Part shown: piece by piece, positions 13,260 through 24,358 of the stretch
Layout of the letters: each line of letters opens with the position of its first letter
Position numbering within the stretch: position 1 is the first letter of the stretch
Assembly: GCA_016808115.1 (NCBI GenBank)
Contig: JAEQBH010000287.1
Location: forward strand, 992,001-1,056,000
Direction of reading: 5' to 3'
Length of the DNA: 64,000 nt
DNA from: Tetrastigma voinierianum
Lineage: Eukaryota > Streptophyta > Magnoliopsida > Vitales > Vitaceae
Translations under genes and position numbers: made by a program
Notes under the pieces: generated by a model
Told to the model about the DNA's origin: nothing
The model's input: the letters and a program-made list of their open reading frames with translations, nothing else
Databases searched by the model: none

Positions 13260-13435
13260 ATATGCCTACTTACAAATCAGAAAATTTCGCAACACCCAAA
13301 ATTTCGCTACTTGTAGGAAATTTCGCTACATAGTGATCTTTCGCTACAGTAGCGAAAATTCGCTACATAGCGAATTTTATCTGATGTGAAATTTAAGCTA
13401 TATAGCGAAATTTTCTCCTGCGAAAATCCTGTTCC
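13260..13435 (+). repeat. Palindrome cluster upstream of LTR promoter (A, 5' LTR)
   Basis: Short hairpins TTCGCTA-cag-TAGCGAA (13340-13356) and TTCGCTA-ca-TAGCGAA (13359-13374) lie among several half-sites, about 100-290 bp before the TATA box. The 3' LTR has the same block at 31085-31290. Confidence 0.85.
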
Positions 13436-13550
13436 CTTTTTTTTTTTTTTTTTTTTTGTGTCTGGCTTGACCCCGTTTTTGGTTAATTTCATTTCTACCC
13501 TCACTGTAATTGTACTAGTTAGGTTAGATTGGTATATCACCTGTTTGTAA

Positions 13551-13563
13551 GGCTATATAAGCC
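13551..13563 (+). promoter_or_regulatory. TATA box of A 5' LTR
   Basis: GGCTATATAAGCC is a perfect palindromic TATA box. The identical string is at 31429-31441 (A 3' LTR) and on the - strand in B (23685-23697, 28702-28714) and F (42723-42735). Confidence 0.75.
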
Positions 13564-15046
13564 ATTTTTTTGAACAATTTGTAACCTAACTTTTAATTTG
13601 AAGCATTTCCAGTACGGGCCCTTGTTTTTGGCCTTCACTTTCTCTATTCTCTCTCCTCTTTCTCTCACTTTCTAGGCAACCAAACACACCCTTTGAGGAT
13701 GATAACTCAAAGGATGCGCTCAACTCAGCCTTGAAGAGGAGGGTTGCTAGAGTAGGTTGATATGTTTGCGGGTGATCTCTGTATTTCACGAGCGATGGCG
13801 AAAGTAGTTATGTTTCAAACTTTCAAAACTAGGTTTAAAAGCTATTTGATGTACTTTCTTTGGTTAATACTTGGAAAGCTTTTAGGGTTCAGTGTATTCT
13901 TAGTGTTTGATACATTGACATCCATTAGTTGTCATTTACGAGTTATTGGAAGTAGGTTAAATGCTAGATTTCAACTTCACGAACATTGAATGCTCAGTAA
14001 ATGCTATGTTTCAAAGAGAAATGGTACTAAGGGTTAGTTTTTAAAGTTAAAAAAAGATCCGGTTTTGGAAATGACTATAGGTCATCTTCCCTAATGCAAG
14101 GAAATAACCAGAAACCTTGCAACCTATCATACCAAACTAGTGGCCCCAAAACTTCAAGGACTTCTTTTTACATCTATTTAGTACTTTGGAGTTAGCATAA
14201 TTGAAAACAACCACTATTTTTATACAAATCCAAAATCCAAACAAAAGCCTCACCATTATGAATCATTACAAAATCATTTGGCAAGACGAAACCCATCCAC
14301 GTGTTGATCTCAGTGCTATCTTATGAGTAGATTTTGCTCTACCGGCGATGGAGTAGTTTAGAGTATAAATATTGTTGATCCAGGAACCCTATTGTGGCGC
14401 AGATCAATATGTTTGCGGTGATCCTCACGTATTTCCACGACGGTGCGAGTAGTATGTTTCAAACTTTCAAAACTAGGTTTAAAAGCTATTTGATGTACTT
14501 TCATTGGTCAATACTTGGCAAGCTTTTAGGGTTCAGTGTATTCTTAGTGTTCGATACACTGACATCCATTAGTTGTCATTTACGAGCCATTGTAAGTAGG
14601 TTAAATGCTAGATTTCAACTTCAAGAACATTGAATGCTTAGTAAATGCTATGTTTCAAAGAGAAATGGTACTAAGGGTTAGTTTTTAAAGTTAAACAAAG
14701 ATCTAGTTTTAGAAATGACTATAGGTCATCTTCCACCAATGCGAAATAACGAGGACACCTTTACAACCCTATCATACCAAACTAGTGGCTTAAAACTTCA
14801 AGGACTTCTTTTTGTCTTATTTCAAATTACTTTAGGTTAGCATAGTAGAAAACAACCACTATTTTTATACAAATCAAAATCAAACAAAAAGCCTCACCAT
14901 TATGAATCATTAAAAATCATTTGTAAGGCAAAACCCATCTGTGTTCGATCCTGGAACCGCTATCTTTGCGAGTAGCTTTGCTACGGTGAGTAGAATGGTT
15001 AAATTATAAATATTGTTGATCAGAAACCCTCATGGCATAGATCAAA

Positions 15047-15066
15047 TGGGCGCCGTTCTTAGGGAT
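15047..15066 (+). other. Primer-binding site of A (tRNA-Asp type)
   Basis: Three bases after the LTR, 'tgggcgccgttcttaggga' differs only slightly from the complement of the plant tRNA-Asp 3' end seen better preserved at 36499 and 46773. An Asp primer is typical of Athila/Tat elements. Confidence 0.75.
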
Positions 15067-15305
15067 GGTGCTGTATTACATATGATGAGTTGATGAGTAC
15101 TTGTAATCGTCATTACAAGTGGTAGTGACCTTTAAACCTTTTTAATTCCATTTGTTTAGAATTTCAAGTTTTTTCTTAGCGATGGCTAATTTTATTTTTT
15201 TGTATAACAGTCATTTTATTTCTTAAGTAACCTGCAGATCTTTTTGGCAAACCACATTTGTTGTTCTTTGCTTTATCTCTTTTTGTTTCACAGGTGTTTA
15301 TGTAC

Positions 15306-16850
15306 CACTAGGATAGAGATATATCAGGTAGATTGCAAAGAGTTAGTACACCAATTGAACAAGGTTGTGAAGTCAGTGTACACAGTGAGCAAATGGATCC
15401 TCTACCTGAAGAACAACAAAGTCAACAAGGAGCTCTAATAAATCCTATAGCATATAGGTCAATGAGGGACCACATACACCCTCTGAAGTGAGTGCACCTT
15501 CACCGCATCAAACCATAACGATGATGTGGTAGTGAATACTGTTGATGCCCTGCTTCCCACTTTTCATGGAATGGAGAATGAAAATCCATATCGCATATCC
15601 GGGAGTTCGAGAAGTTTGCTGTAACTTTTAAAGAAGGTGTATCGACATGGACTTGCTTAGGTAGAAAGAATTTATTGACCTGAAAAACAAGGCATGGAAT
15701 TTGCTCGATTCAGGGTGAGAAACGATTAGAAATTGGGCGAACCGAAATTTGAATTTTTGAAGAATTTTAATTACAACCAAGACCAACAGTTTGAAGAGTC
15801 AAATCAACACTTACTCGGCCTACGATAATGAGAAGTTTTATCAGTGTTGGGAGAGGTTTATGGAGACCATCAGTGCATGTCCACACCATGGTTTCGATAC
15901 ATGGATGCTTGTGAATCACTTCTATGATGGTATGTATTTGGCCATGAAGCAACTACTGGAAACCATGTGTGGAGGGGACTTCCTGAGCAAGCACCCAGAT
16001 GAAGCCATGGACTTTTTGAACCATGTGGCCGAAACCTCCAAGGCATGGGATGAGCAGAGATCGAGGGGCTGAAAAATGAGGCCTTCGACCCGCAAGGGAG
16101 GCATTTTATGCACTTTCGAAGACACGAAGATGAAAGAAGCGACCACTTTGACCGAAGGTTGGAGGAGCTTGAAATGAAATCAGCATGAAGTGCAAGCGTG
16201 ATTGGATTGCACGCATCTCACCCGGCCCCATTTTAATTGTCGGTCTGATAGCCATCTTGGGGAGCATGGTCCAATGGTTCCTTCAGTGAGGGATTTGATG
16301 CAAGAGCATGCCCATGTCTTAGGTCAAAATAAATATGACAAATGCTCGATATGCGGAAAAACCTATAACCTAATTGGAGGAATCATCAAGACCTATCATG
16401 GAAGCCAAACCCCATATGCTCCACGAGAGCACAGTGATTTAGCTCCACCTCATCTGCTCTTGACAACCTCCACCTTAACTTCTCTGTTGAGCAAGCAAAT
16501 GAATTTACAAGCAAGGTAGTAAGGTACCTTTGTGGAGGAACAAAAGTGTTGAATGTTCAAACTAATCGAGAGAAAATTGAGAATGATAGAGCTCACTCAA
16601 CAAGATAATGGAGCAATATGCATTTTGAGATCTCAACAAATGTGACAACTTGCAAAGTTCCATTTCGAGGTTATTAACTAGCGGCGGGAGTCCTCAAAAG
16701 GGGACAAAGAAAACCGAGGAATGCATGAGATGAAGCTCGCCGATGATCCAATGCGAAAATTGATGAAGTCAAGGCGGTAGTAACGTTGAGAAGTGGTAAG
16801 AGAACTAAAATGCGGAGTCCCAGTTAACCAAGAAAGCTCCATATTAGGTT
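15306..16850 (+). pseudogene. gag of element A
   Basis: It begins near 15306 and shows the signature YRSMRDHIHPL at about 15450-15482. The 93-codon open stretch at 15791-16069 covers the retrotransposon gag core: NEKFYQCWERFMETISACPH, then WMLVNHFYDGM, LLETMCGGDFLS and AMDFLNHVAETSKAWDE. The part from 16200-16520 (CSIC then GG.IKTYHG) is a rearranged nucleocapsid/linker. The gag end is marked by DEVKAVVTLRSGK at 16762-16800, just before protease. Gag would form the particle and bind RNA. Many frameshifts and stops mean no product. Confidence 0.85.
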
Positions 16851-16856
16851 GAACCA

Positions 16857-17690
16857 CTAGGAAAACGACGGCGGGGGAAAGAGGTAAAACACAGTGTACC
16901 CCCCCCCTTTCCCACAGACACTTCGAAAAAGGAAAAGTCGACTAACCAAACTGAAATTTTTAGAAATCACTACGTCGAGGTGAAGGTTAACATCCCTCTT
17001 CTCGATATGATCAGTAAATCCCACGTATGTAAAGTTTTTGAAGGACCTATACCGCACATTAAAAGCCTTAATGTGAATAAAAGGCCTTTTGGTAAACAAG
17101 TGAAGTGCCATCATTGAGTGCAAGACTCCTGTGAAGTATAAAGATCTGGAGTGCTCTACAATCTCCATTAACATAGGTGGCACTTGTGTGGAAAAGGCAT
17201 TGCAAGATTTGGGGGCAAGTGTTAATCTACTGCCTTTTTCCATGTATAAGCATCTTGGGCTAGGCGAACTTAAGCCAACCACTATCACTTTGTCTCTAAC
17301 CGATAGGTCCATCAAAATACCAAAGGGGACAGTTGAGGATGTTTTGATTGGTGGACAAATTCTCTTATCCCGGTGGATTTTGTAGTGCCCGATACCGAAC
17401 CGGTCGCGTGAGAATTTAACCATGTGCCAATCATCCTAGGAAGGCCATTTTTGGCCACTTCCAATGCGATCATTAATTGTCGGAATGGGGTGATGCAGCT
17501 AACCTTTGGAAATATGACCTTAGAGCTCAATATCTTCTATCTGAGAAAAAAGCACATGCACAAACAGGAGGATGACAATGAAGAGGTTTGTGCGATAGAT
17601 GCCATCCTTGAAGAACAAGCAAATGAGTTGCTTGTGCAAGATGTATTAACCAGGGAGTTGGTTGGCGACGATGGCGAAGACCAATAGGAG
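16857..17690 (+). pseudogene. Aspartic protease of element A
   Basis: The lead-in VEVKVNIPLLDMI (near 16975) matches the same point in D. The frame from 17131 has INIGGTCVEKAL, then DLGASVNLLP with the catalytic Asp at residue 26, and 'LTDRSIKIPKGTVEDVLI' after it. A frame change at about 17385 leads to PIILGRPFLATSNAII (17427 on) and an acidic linker ending at 17687. The domain would cut the Gag-Pol precursor. It needs one frame change and has lost the segment between the two halves ('VDFVV'). Confidence 0.87.
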
Positions 17691-17810
17691 CTTGGAAAGT
17701 GACCCTCTTTGTATGGGCAATGGAAAGAAAGGTTGAAGTTTTACCTTTACTTCTTGGAAGTGAGGAACATGGTCCTCCATGATTAGATCTTAAGCCTATT
17801 GAATTGAAAT

Positions 17811-18530
17811 ATGCATTTTTGGGAGGAAAATGCATTGTCGATATTGATTTCTTCACTATTGAGCAACCCACAGGAGGTTAGTTTGCTTCAAATCCTCCAC
17901 AGGAACAAGAAAGCAATCGGATGGAAGATTTCCGATTTGAAAAACATCAGCCCGACCGTATGCAGCCATCATATCTACTTAGAAGAGGAATCAAAAGCGG
18001 TTCGACAGCCATAGAGGAGACTGAATCCGCATATGCAAGAGGTGGTACGAATGGAAGTGTTGAAATTGCTACAATGGCATCACCATACCCACATCATCAG
18101 TGGCTCTTGGTAGACCAACCCAAGTAGTACCTAAGAAATCAGGGTTACTCACGGTGCTCAACGAAAAGAGGAGAGAAATGCCCGCAACTTTCTATAGAAT
18201 TTTGGAGGTATGTATCATTCTGAGAAGTGAATGAGGTGATCTTGAAGAGATCACTTTCCCTTACCCTTCATGGACCAGCTCCTAGAGAGATTATCAGGTC
18301 ATCCCTTCTACTTCTTTTTAGATGGGTATTCCGGCTATTTCCAGATCGAGATCGCTGCCGATGATCAGGAAAAGACCACTTTCACTTGTCCTTTTGGTTC
18401 ATATGCCTATAGGAGGATGCCCTTCGGTCTATGTAATGCCCTGAACACTTTTCAGCGTTGTATGCTCAGTATTTTCAGTGATATGGTGGAGCGTATTATG
18501 GAGGTTTATATGGATGACACTGCAGTTTAA
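17811..18530 (+). pseudogene. Reverse transcriptase of element A
   Basis: NKKAIGWKISDLK (about 17908-17945) starts the RT N-terminus. After shifts, 18270-18530 is open for 86 codons and contains FLDGYSGYFQIEIA with the first catalytic Asp at residue 18, the fingers/palm block CPFGSYAYRRMPFGLCNA, and VYMDDTAV with the catalytic Asp pair at residues 82-83. So the active-site residues survive although the whole gene does not. It copies RNA into cDNA from the tRNA primer at 15047. Confidence 0.9.
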
Positions 18531-18914
18531 GGAGCTTGATGAATGCCTCATCCATTTAGGCGTCATCACGAGATGCATTAGAAAAGAACCTAGTACTAAA
18601 GCCCAGTAAAAATGCCATTTATAGTAAATCGGGGACATAGTGTTGGGGCACATCATTTAGAGAGAATTAGTGAAGTGGATAAAGCTAAGGTAAGACTGAT
18701 CAGGAATTTCACTCTCTACTAATGTGAAGATAGTGCGGCAATTCTTAGGACATGCAGGCTTCTATCATAGGTTCATAGGACTTCCTAAAATTGCTAAAGC
18801 GGCTTTCTGGCTCCTTGAAAGATGCAAAGTTTGAATGGGATGCGCGGAGTACTGAAAGTTCGAGGAGCTTCAAGGCATGTTGGCTACAACACCCACATTG
18901 TGAGCCCTAAGCTG

Positions 18915-19330
18915 AGACTTGCCTTTTGAGGTAATGTGCGTGCTAGTGACCTTCTTTGTCGGAGCGGTTCTCGGACAGTAGAGGAAGAACCGTTTGTGGT
19001 GTATTATCACGAGCAAAGCGTTAAATGGAAGCTCAGGAAACTACCTTTACTCACGAAGAAAGAGGTGCTAGCGGTGGTCTAATAGCTGATAAGTTCCGAT
19101 CTTATTGATTGGGTGAATGTGTAATCTTCACAGATCATTCAACATTGAAATATCCACTCACAAAACAGAATGTTAAGGCTTGGCTTATTAGATTGGTTCT
19201 ATTGTACGAGGATTCGACCTCCGAATTAGAGATAAGAAGGGTGTAAGAGAAGCGTTTGTGGGTATCTCTCTAGATTATAGCACACAATACCACAATTCTC
19301 CTATGTTGATGAATTTTCTGAGGAGTCTCT
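18915..19330 (+). pseudogene. RNase H of element A
   Basis: It follows RT with 'LPFEVMC' (18925), 'VGAVLGQ' (near 18958), the 'SKALN' block (19010), and TDHSTLKYPLTK (19130-19165). These align with the RNase H of D at 7060-6585. Stops interrupt it at several places. Confidence 0.8.
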
Positions 19331-19359
19331 ACTGACAGTGAGTATAGCACCATGGTATG

Positions 19360-20480
19360 CTCACATTGCCAGACCACGGTAACGGGAGAGTTACCGGTGG
19401 AGTGGGCGGCACCGAGACGAAAGTTCTTATGCGAGGGTTCATTATCTTGTGGGAAGAGTCGTATTTGTTCAAGTATTGTCTTGATCGGATAATAAGGGAA
19501 ATGTGTTCAGGAAGAAAGAACATGAAGGAATTCTCGACCATTGCCATGATAGTGCGTGTGGAGACATTTCGCTTCACATAAAACAACAAGAAAGTGCTGC
19601 CCGGAGCTTTTATTGGCCGTCATTGTTAGAATGCCTACACCATGTGCCATGAGTGTGATAAGTGCCAAAAGCGGGAAAGATTTCTGTCGATCTGGTCTCT
19701 ATAAGACCCATTTTAGTAGTTGAATTGTTTGATGTTTGGGGCATCGACTTCATATGACATTCCACACTTCCAGCCATTTATGCCACCACATCCTTGTGAA
19801 GGGTGGACTACGTGTCAGTGGGGTTGAAGCGATTACGTCGCGAGCGGTGACCACAAAGCGGAGTGCTAAAATTCACTGAAGGAGAACATTTTCTCTAGAT
19901 TGAGGTTCTTAAGCAATTATCAGTGATGGAGGTTCTCACTTTTTGTAACAAGCCGCTGAGAACCTCTTGTCAAATATGGTGTTAAGCATAAAAGGTAAGC
20001 CACCCAGTATCATCCTCAAACCGGTGGTCAGTGGAGCTCACCAATAGAGAAATAAAGACCATCCTGATGAAAGTTGTTAATTCTAACAAAATTTGGTCTT
20101 CAACAGGCTTCTAGACTCATTGTGGGCATACGGTCTGGCTATACAAGACCATCCTCGAGCATGTCCGTATCGCAGTTTATGGCAAGGCTTGCCATTTACT
20201 AGTAAATTGAATACAAGGCATGAGTGGGCAATCTGAAATTTGAACATGGATATGAGCGAGGGCGGCCTAAAAGAATGCTTGAGATTGACGAGTTAGAAAG
20301 AGCTGAGAAAGCAGCGCCTACTTCAATTCCAAAATTGCAAGGATAAGCGGAAGTGGCATGATCATTTCGTAACCGAAAAACTGTCAAGGGGATGAGTCCT
20401 CTGTATGATTCAAGCTCCATCTATTCCAGGGCAAGCTCAAATCGCGATGGACGGACATTATCATCCATCAAGCATATCGA
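19360..20480 (+). pseudogene. Integrase of element A
   Basis: The zinc segment shows YTMCHECDKCQK near 19635-19670. FDVWGIDF (about 19730-19753) carries the first catalytic Asp, which D has lost. Near 19920-19950 the bases match the 'IISDGGSHF' block with the second Asp, in a different frame, and near 20030-20060 'TGGQ' and a Glu-containing block mark the third. The C-terminal region runs to about 20480. Frequent small indels disrupt it. The - strand ORFs here are shadows. Confidence 0.82.
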
Positions 20481-21095
20481 TAGTTAGGTTGACCTTCTCG
20501 GCAGAAAGACAAGAGAGTATTCAAGGTTAGCAGGCGGGTGAAGCCCTATAATTAGCCACTCTGCCCGGAAGGGAGATATCCTCCCCTTGATTCTCCATGA
20601 TTGACGTCGAACCATGAGTTGGTTTGAGTATCCATTGAGACATTTGCGGCTCAAATTTTGTTTTTCTTTATTGGTCAATTTTAATTTATTTTATTTTTAA
20701 TTTTTATTATATCTTAGTTTTTAATTAAATCTTCTTTAATATCTTAGAAGCCTAATGGTTTCTTTTATTTTTTTTTGTTTGTTGTGCGGGAGGAAGGTGG
20801 TGCGGGGACAAAATTTTCGCCACGATGGCAATTTGCCCCTGAATATTTTAGGCGGTGAAAAAGGGGAGGACCCTTAAGCTTCTTCGCACCTCTTCACAAG
20901 CCCCTTTGAGGTCCTCTAAGACCCCAATCCCCAGGCTTTTTGATTTCCATCATCCTCTCTAGCAATTTCTCTCGAAACCGTTTTCTTTTTAGAGAGAAAC
21001 TTGGAAAGTCACGCAGGGGCGGATCTTTGGCTTTCAGGGGTCCCTTCAATTAACCACAAGCACCATAAAAAGGGCTCCCCCATTCTCTTTTAGCC
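20481..21095 (+). other. Spacer after pol of A
   Basis: It is T-rich (20640-20790), then a short purine/pyrimidine leader with 'cttctctcgaaaccg'. No ORF is seen. It equals the D spacer 5059-5600 in place. Confidence 0.5.
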
Positions 21096-22718
21096 ACCCA
21101 CGCAAGCTTCAAACCTGAAAGCTCTCTTGACAACAGCCACGCCGCTGTCCTTACGCCATTTCGGCCCCTCTACTTGTCGGCTGCTTCGATTTCCATTCTG
21201 AAGCCTCCCACGATTGTTCGAGACCTTGAGAGGACATCGATGTAGGCCCGGGAGTTGGGACCAGTTCTCTGCGAGAGATGCCACGGGCACTTCCCGAGCA
21301 CAGTAGACATCTCTCGATTCGAGTCTTAGAAAGCACCTCGCCAGTGTCTCTGCTACAACCATGTCTCCGAATCCGGCCTCTGCGATATCGAGGAAGACCA
21401 AGGGTCGCCCGAGCCCCATCGAACGATATAATGCGGTGAGACCTCAGCCCTACTGTGCATCCACGGCCTCCACGGAGGCAGCCTTCTAGCGAGGCCGGAC
21501 ATTTGGCCGAAGTCTTCCACGTTCTAGGCCGAGCCTTCACGGTCTCCGACTACTCGGAAGTCCTGCGGTCATCGCCTCCAATTATCCTTCCTCGAGAATT
21601 GGCGTCCACTATTCCAACGTGACCGTGCCGAGATGTAGTTATCGTGCCAGGACTTTTCACGGAGAGTTCTTTTATGATATACCAGCATTGGCAGCGGACC
21701 CACAGTTCCGAGATTCTATGCGGTTGGTCCCGCGAGCCCCCGCTCTTGCCGTTTTATGACTCCGAGGCAATTTTTTTTATCCTCGGGTGGTTCTTGAGTT
21801 CTACCATACCGCGGCATCGGGTGTTGTCCGTCTGACTTCAATTAGGTATAGATGGCGTCTGGGTTCACCTGCGAAGCTGAGATATCACAGCCGCTCTAAG
21901 CCTACCAGTAGTTCTTGCTCACTCGGCAGATTATCGGCAGTGGCCTCACCCCTCGCTTAGAGAGATGGTTCGCTCGCTCTCTCGAAATACATCAGCTGGG
22001 TCTATCCTTGTTCGGAGGCAGCTTCCTCTGCATATGCTCCTCACAGATCACATCTTTGCGGGGTCTGTCTGTTCCCCCTTGACACTATTTGCGGCGTGGG
22101 AGTATTCTAGAGACTCTTTGTTGGATATACGAGGAGTTCACGGATTCGATCCGAGTGGGAAGCCTTATCATGGCCAGCCTTACTTCATTGAAGAAAGGTC
22201 CACCATGAGGTGCGACTCATGCGGGAGCTATTCCGCCTGATCTCTGAGATTGTTATGCCATGTGTTAGAGCACTTCGGGTTCCCAGAGGAACCACGTATT
22301 GAGCCTCGCAGGAGTTGTGCTATGATTATATCCCATGGCCGAACCCTATCTATGCCCACCTCTTTTCTTTTCACCGACGGGAGGATGTCGAGGGATGATT
22401 ATGCGGAGGACACACTGAGGATGGCTTGACTGTCGATGGTGGAGGTAGAGAGACCTCGGAGTTCGGATTCATCCCCTCGGTTCCGCCTTCTACTTCCCCG
22501 GCTCCTCCTACGAAATTCTAGGCCCGTCCTCCGCGTCACGGCGGCCATCGGGCATCCACCATCCGCTTCTAGGGATTTCTTGGTTGTTATGGATGTAGTC
22601 CGTACATTTGCTCCCACTTTTGCATCTTTTGCGGCTTCTCAGATAGCATTGGCCGAGCGATGGCCTGCGCCGTAAACTCGCCTGGAATCAGGCTAGTTCT
22701 TCTTGAGATCTGAGCCAC
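21096..22718 (+). pseudogene. Post-pol ORF of element A (5' part)
   Basis: On the + strand, interrupted frames cover about 540 codons. The piece at 21965 (QLPLHMLLTDHIFAGSVCSP) continues to a long hydrophilic part, and the last piece at 22436-22675 has a Ser/Arg/Pro-rich stretch followed by an Ala/Ser-rich end. Part of it aligns with D's post-pol ORF (4622-4248), for example the 'LEFYHT'-like segment near 21795. No transmembrane span or signal peptide is evident, so an env role is unsupported. It resembles a protein family often predicted in grapevine. B cuts it at 22723; the rest would continue at 29304. - strand ORFs (21090-21540) are shadows. Confidence 0.65.
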
Positions 22719-22723
22719 CTTGG
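22719..22723. other. Target-site duplication CTTGG, left copy (element B)
   Basis: CTTGG at 22719-22723 and 29299-29303 flank B exactly. Confidence 0.95.
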
Positions 22724-24342
22724 TGATTCGTGCCCTGATAGGGTGATAGGAATCCAACAAAATTTTTATCCTATATTCTCCCTCTTGCCCCGTAGTCAAA
22801 CTCTTGCCGGTATAAGCGATCTAGGGTCGAACACAGGGATGTGTTTTCTTCGTACAAATGATTTAAGTGAAGTAAAAAATGGTGAATTTGGTTTGGATTT
22901 TTAGGTGGTGATAAAAACAGGGGGGTTGGTGGTTTTCAAATTGAAAATAAGGCGAAATAAAATATAAAAAGAACTCCTTGAAGCATTGGGCCACTGGGTT
23001 TAAGGTCCTAGGCTAACCGAGAGGTCCCCGGGTTCATTTCCTCGCGTTGGGGAGGATGACATATAGTCATCTCCCGAACCGGATCTTCATTTAACTTTAA
23101 AAACTAAACCCTAATAATTTTCCTTTTGATAGAAAGCATTTATTTACTTGTTATGGTTCCTTTAGTAAAATCTATCTTGACTCATCCTACAATGATTCGT
23201 AAAAGGGTACCTAATGAATCTCAATGGATCTAAAAATAAGCATCCAGACACAAGATTGCAAGTATTGATCAAGAGGATGCACTTGTTGAAAATATAACCC
23301 CTTAACCTACCTCCAGGTGGCTCGTAAAGAGCAACTAATGAATGTCCAGTGTATCTAAAAAGCTAAGAATACGAACCACTAACTGCCAAGTATTGGCGAA
23401 AAGAAGTACATCAAAATCTTTAAACCTAGAGTTGAAAATTTGGGAACCAAAATGTCAAAACTGTGCGTGAAACGGGGAACCAGGCGGCCTTGGATCCTAC
23501 GGCGGCCTTACATTTGAGGAGGAAGGGTTTTAAGCGCACATCCTCGAGTTGTCATCCTTGGAGGGTGTTTGGCAACCAAGAAAGTGAGAGAAAGAGGAGA
23601 GAGAGAAGAGAGAAAATGAAACCCAAAAAACGAGGGCAGTATATTTCCTTCCAAAACTAAAATTAGGTCAACAGTGTTTTACAATGGCTTATATAGCCTT
23701 ACAAACATGTGAAATACCAAAATAACCAAACTAGAATAATTACAGTGAGGGTAGAAATGAGAAAAAAAAAAAACGAAGTCGTTTGGATAAAAAAAACAAA
23801 AGCGAAGAATTTACTTTGCAGTGATTTTGGCTATCATAAATGAAAATTAGCTATGATAAGCGAAAATTCGCTATCATGCGAATACGAGGCATAGCGAAAA
23901 TTGAAATTTTAAGCTGTACCGCCATTACTGGCTATGATACTTGAGAACCCGCTGGCATAGTGTTAACTATTATAAAGCGAAAATTATCATGCGTGGCGAA
24001 TTTTGGCATTGTTCTGCTCTTTGTTCCATTGCTTCTTGCGGTTACTATTCCTTGCACTATTTAGTTTCTTCAAGCTTTGATATTCTTCATTCTATAAACT
24101 GCTTAAATTGATAGAAAACCATATGAAATTGATGAAATCAACCCAACTTTGGTTATGATTGGATTGACCGATAATTTGGCTTCAATTCCTGCCAAAAACT
24201 AAAAAACTGACCTAGAAATGCAATCGAAGTGCAATAAGGACTCGAACATGTCAATTGGGTTGATTATAACAATTAGTACACAAAAATCGCTCAAAACCTA
24301 TTATAAATAGGGTTCAAAATAGCACTTTTTGGGCACCAATCA
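22724..24342 (-). repeat. 3' LTR of B
   Basis: On the - strand it runs TGATTGGTGCCCAAAAAG (24342) to ...GGCACGAATCA (22724). It has a palindromic TATA box at 23685-23697 and a TAGCGAA palindrome cluster at 23820-24005. It matches 27736-29298 over its whole length. Confidence 0.9.
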
Positions 24343-24358
24343 CACCCCCAACCTACAC
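24343..24358 (-). other. Polypurine tract of B
   Basis: On the - strand TGTGTAGGTTGGGGGTG sits next to the LTR; F has the same at 43314-43330. Confidence 0.8.

Larger units (their letters stand above)
12923..15044 (+). repeat. 5' LTR of A, with internal tandem duplication
   Basis: It starts TGATTAGTGCCC and ends CATAGATCA at 15044. At 2.1 kb it is about 0.7 kb longer than sister LTRs, because a unit of about 640 bp, from 'atatgtttgcgg' to the LTR end, occurs twice (about 13760-14405 and 14406-15044). Each copy carries the ATGACTATAGGTCAT block (14068, 14716). Upstream of the TATA box are palindromes of the TTCGCTA/TAGCGAA type. Confidence 0.85.

Noticed and set aside
13260..13435. Possible CRISPR-like array of TAGCGAA repeats
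   Set aside because: Repeats are short, irregularly spaced and palindromic, with no unique spacers; the context is a plant LTR.
16857..17423. 188-codon - strand ORF
   Set aside because: Antisense to the gag-protease junction and protease of A, which show the DLGASVN motif on +.
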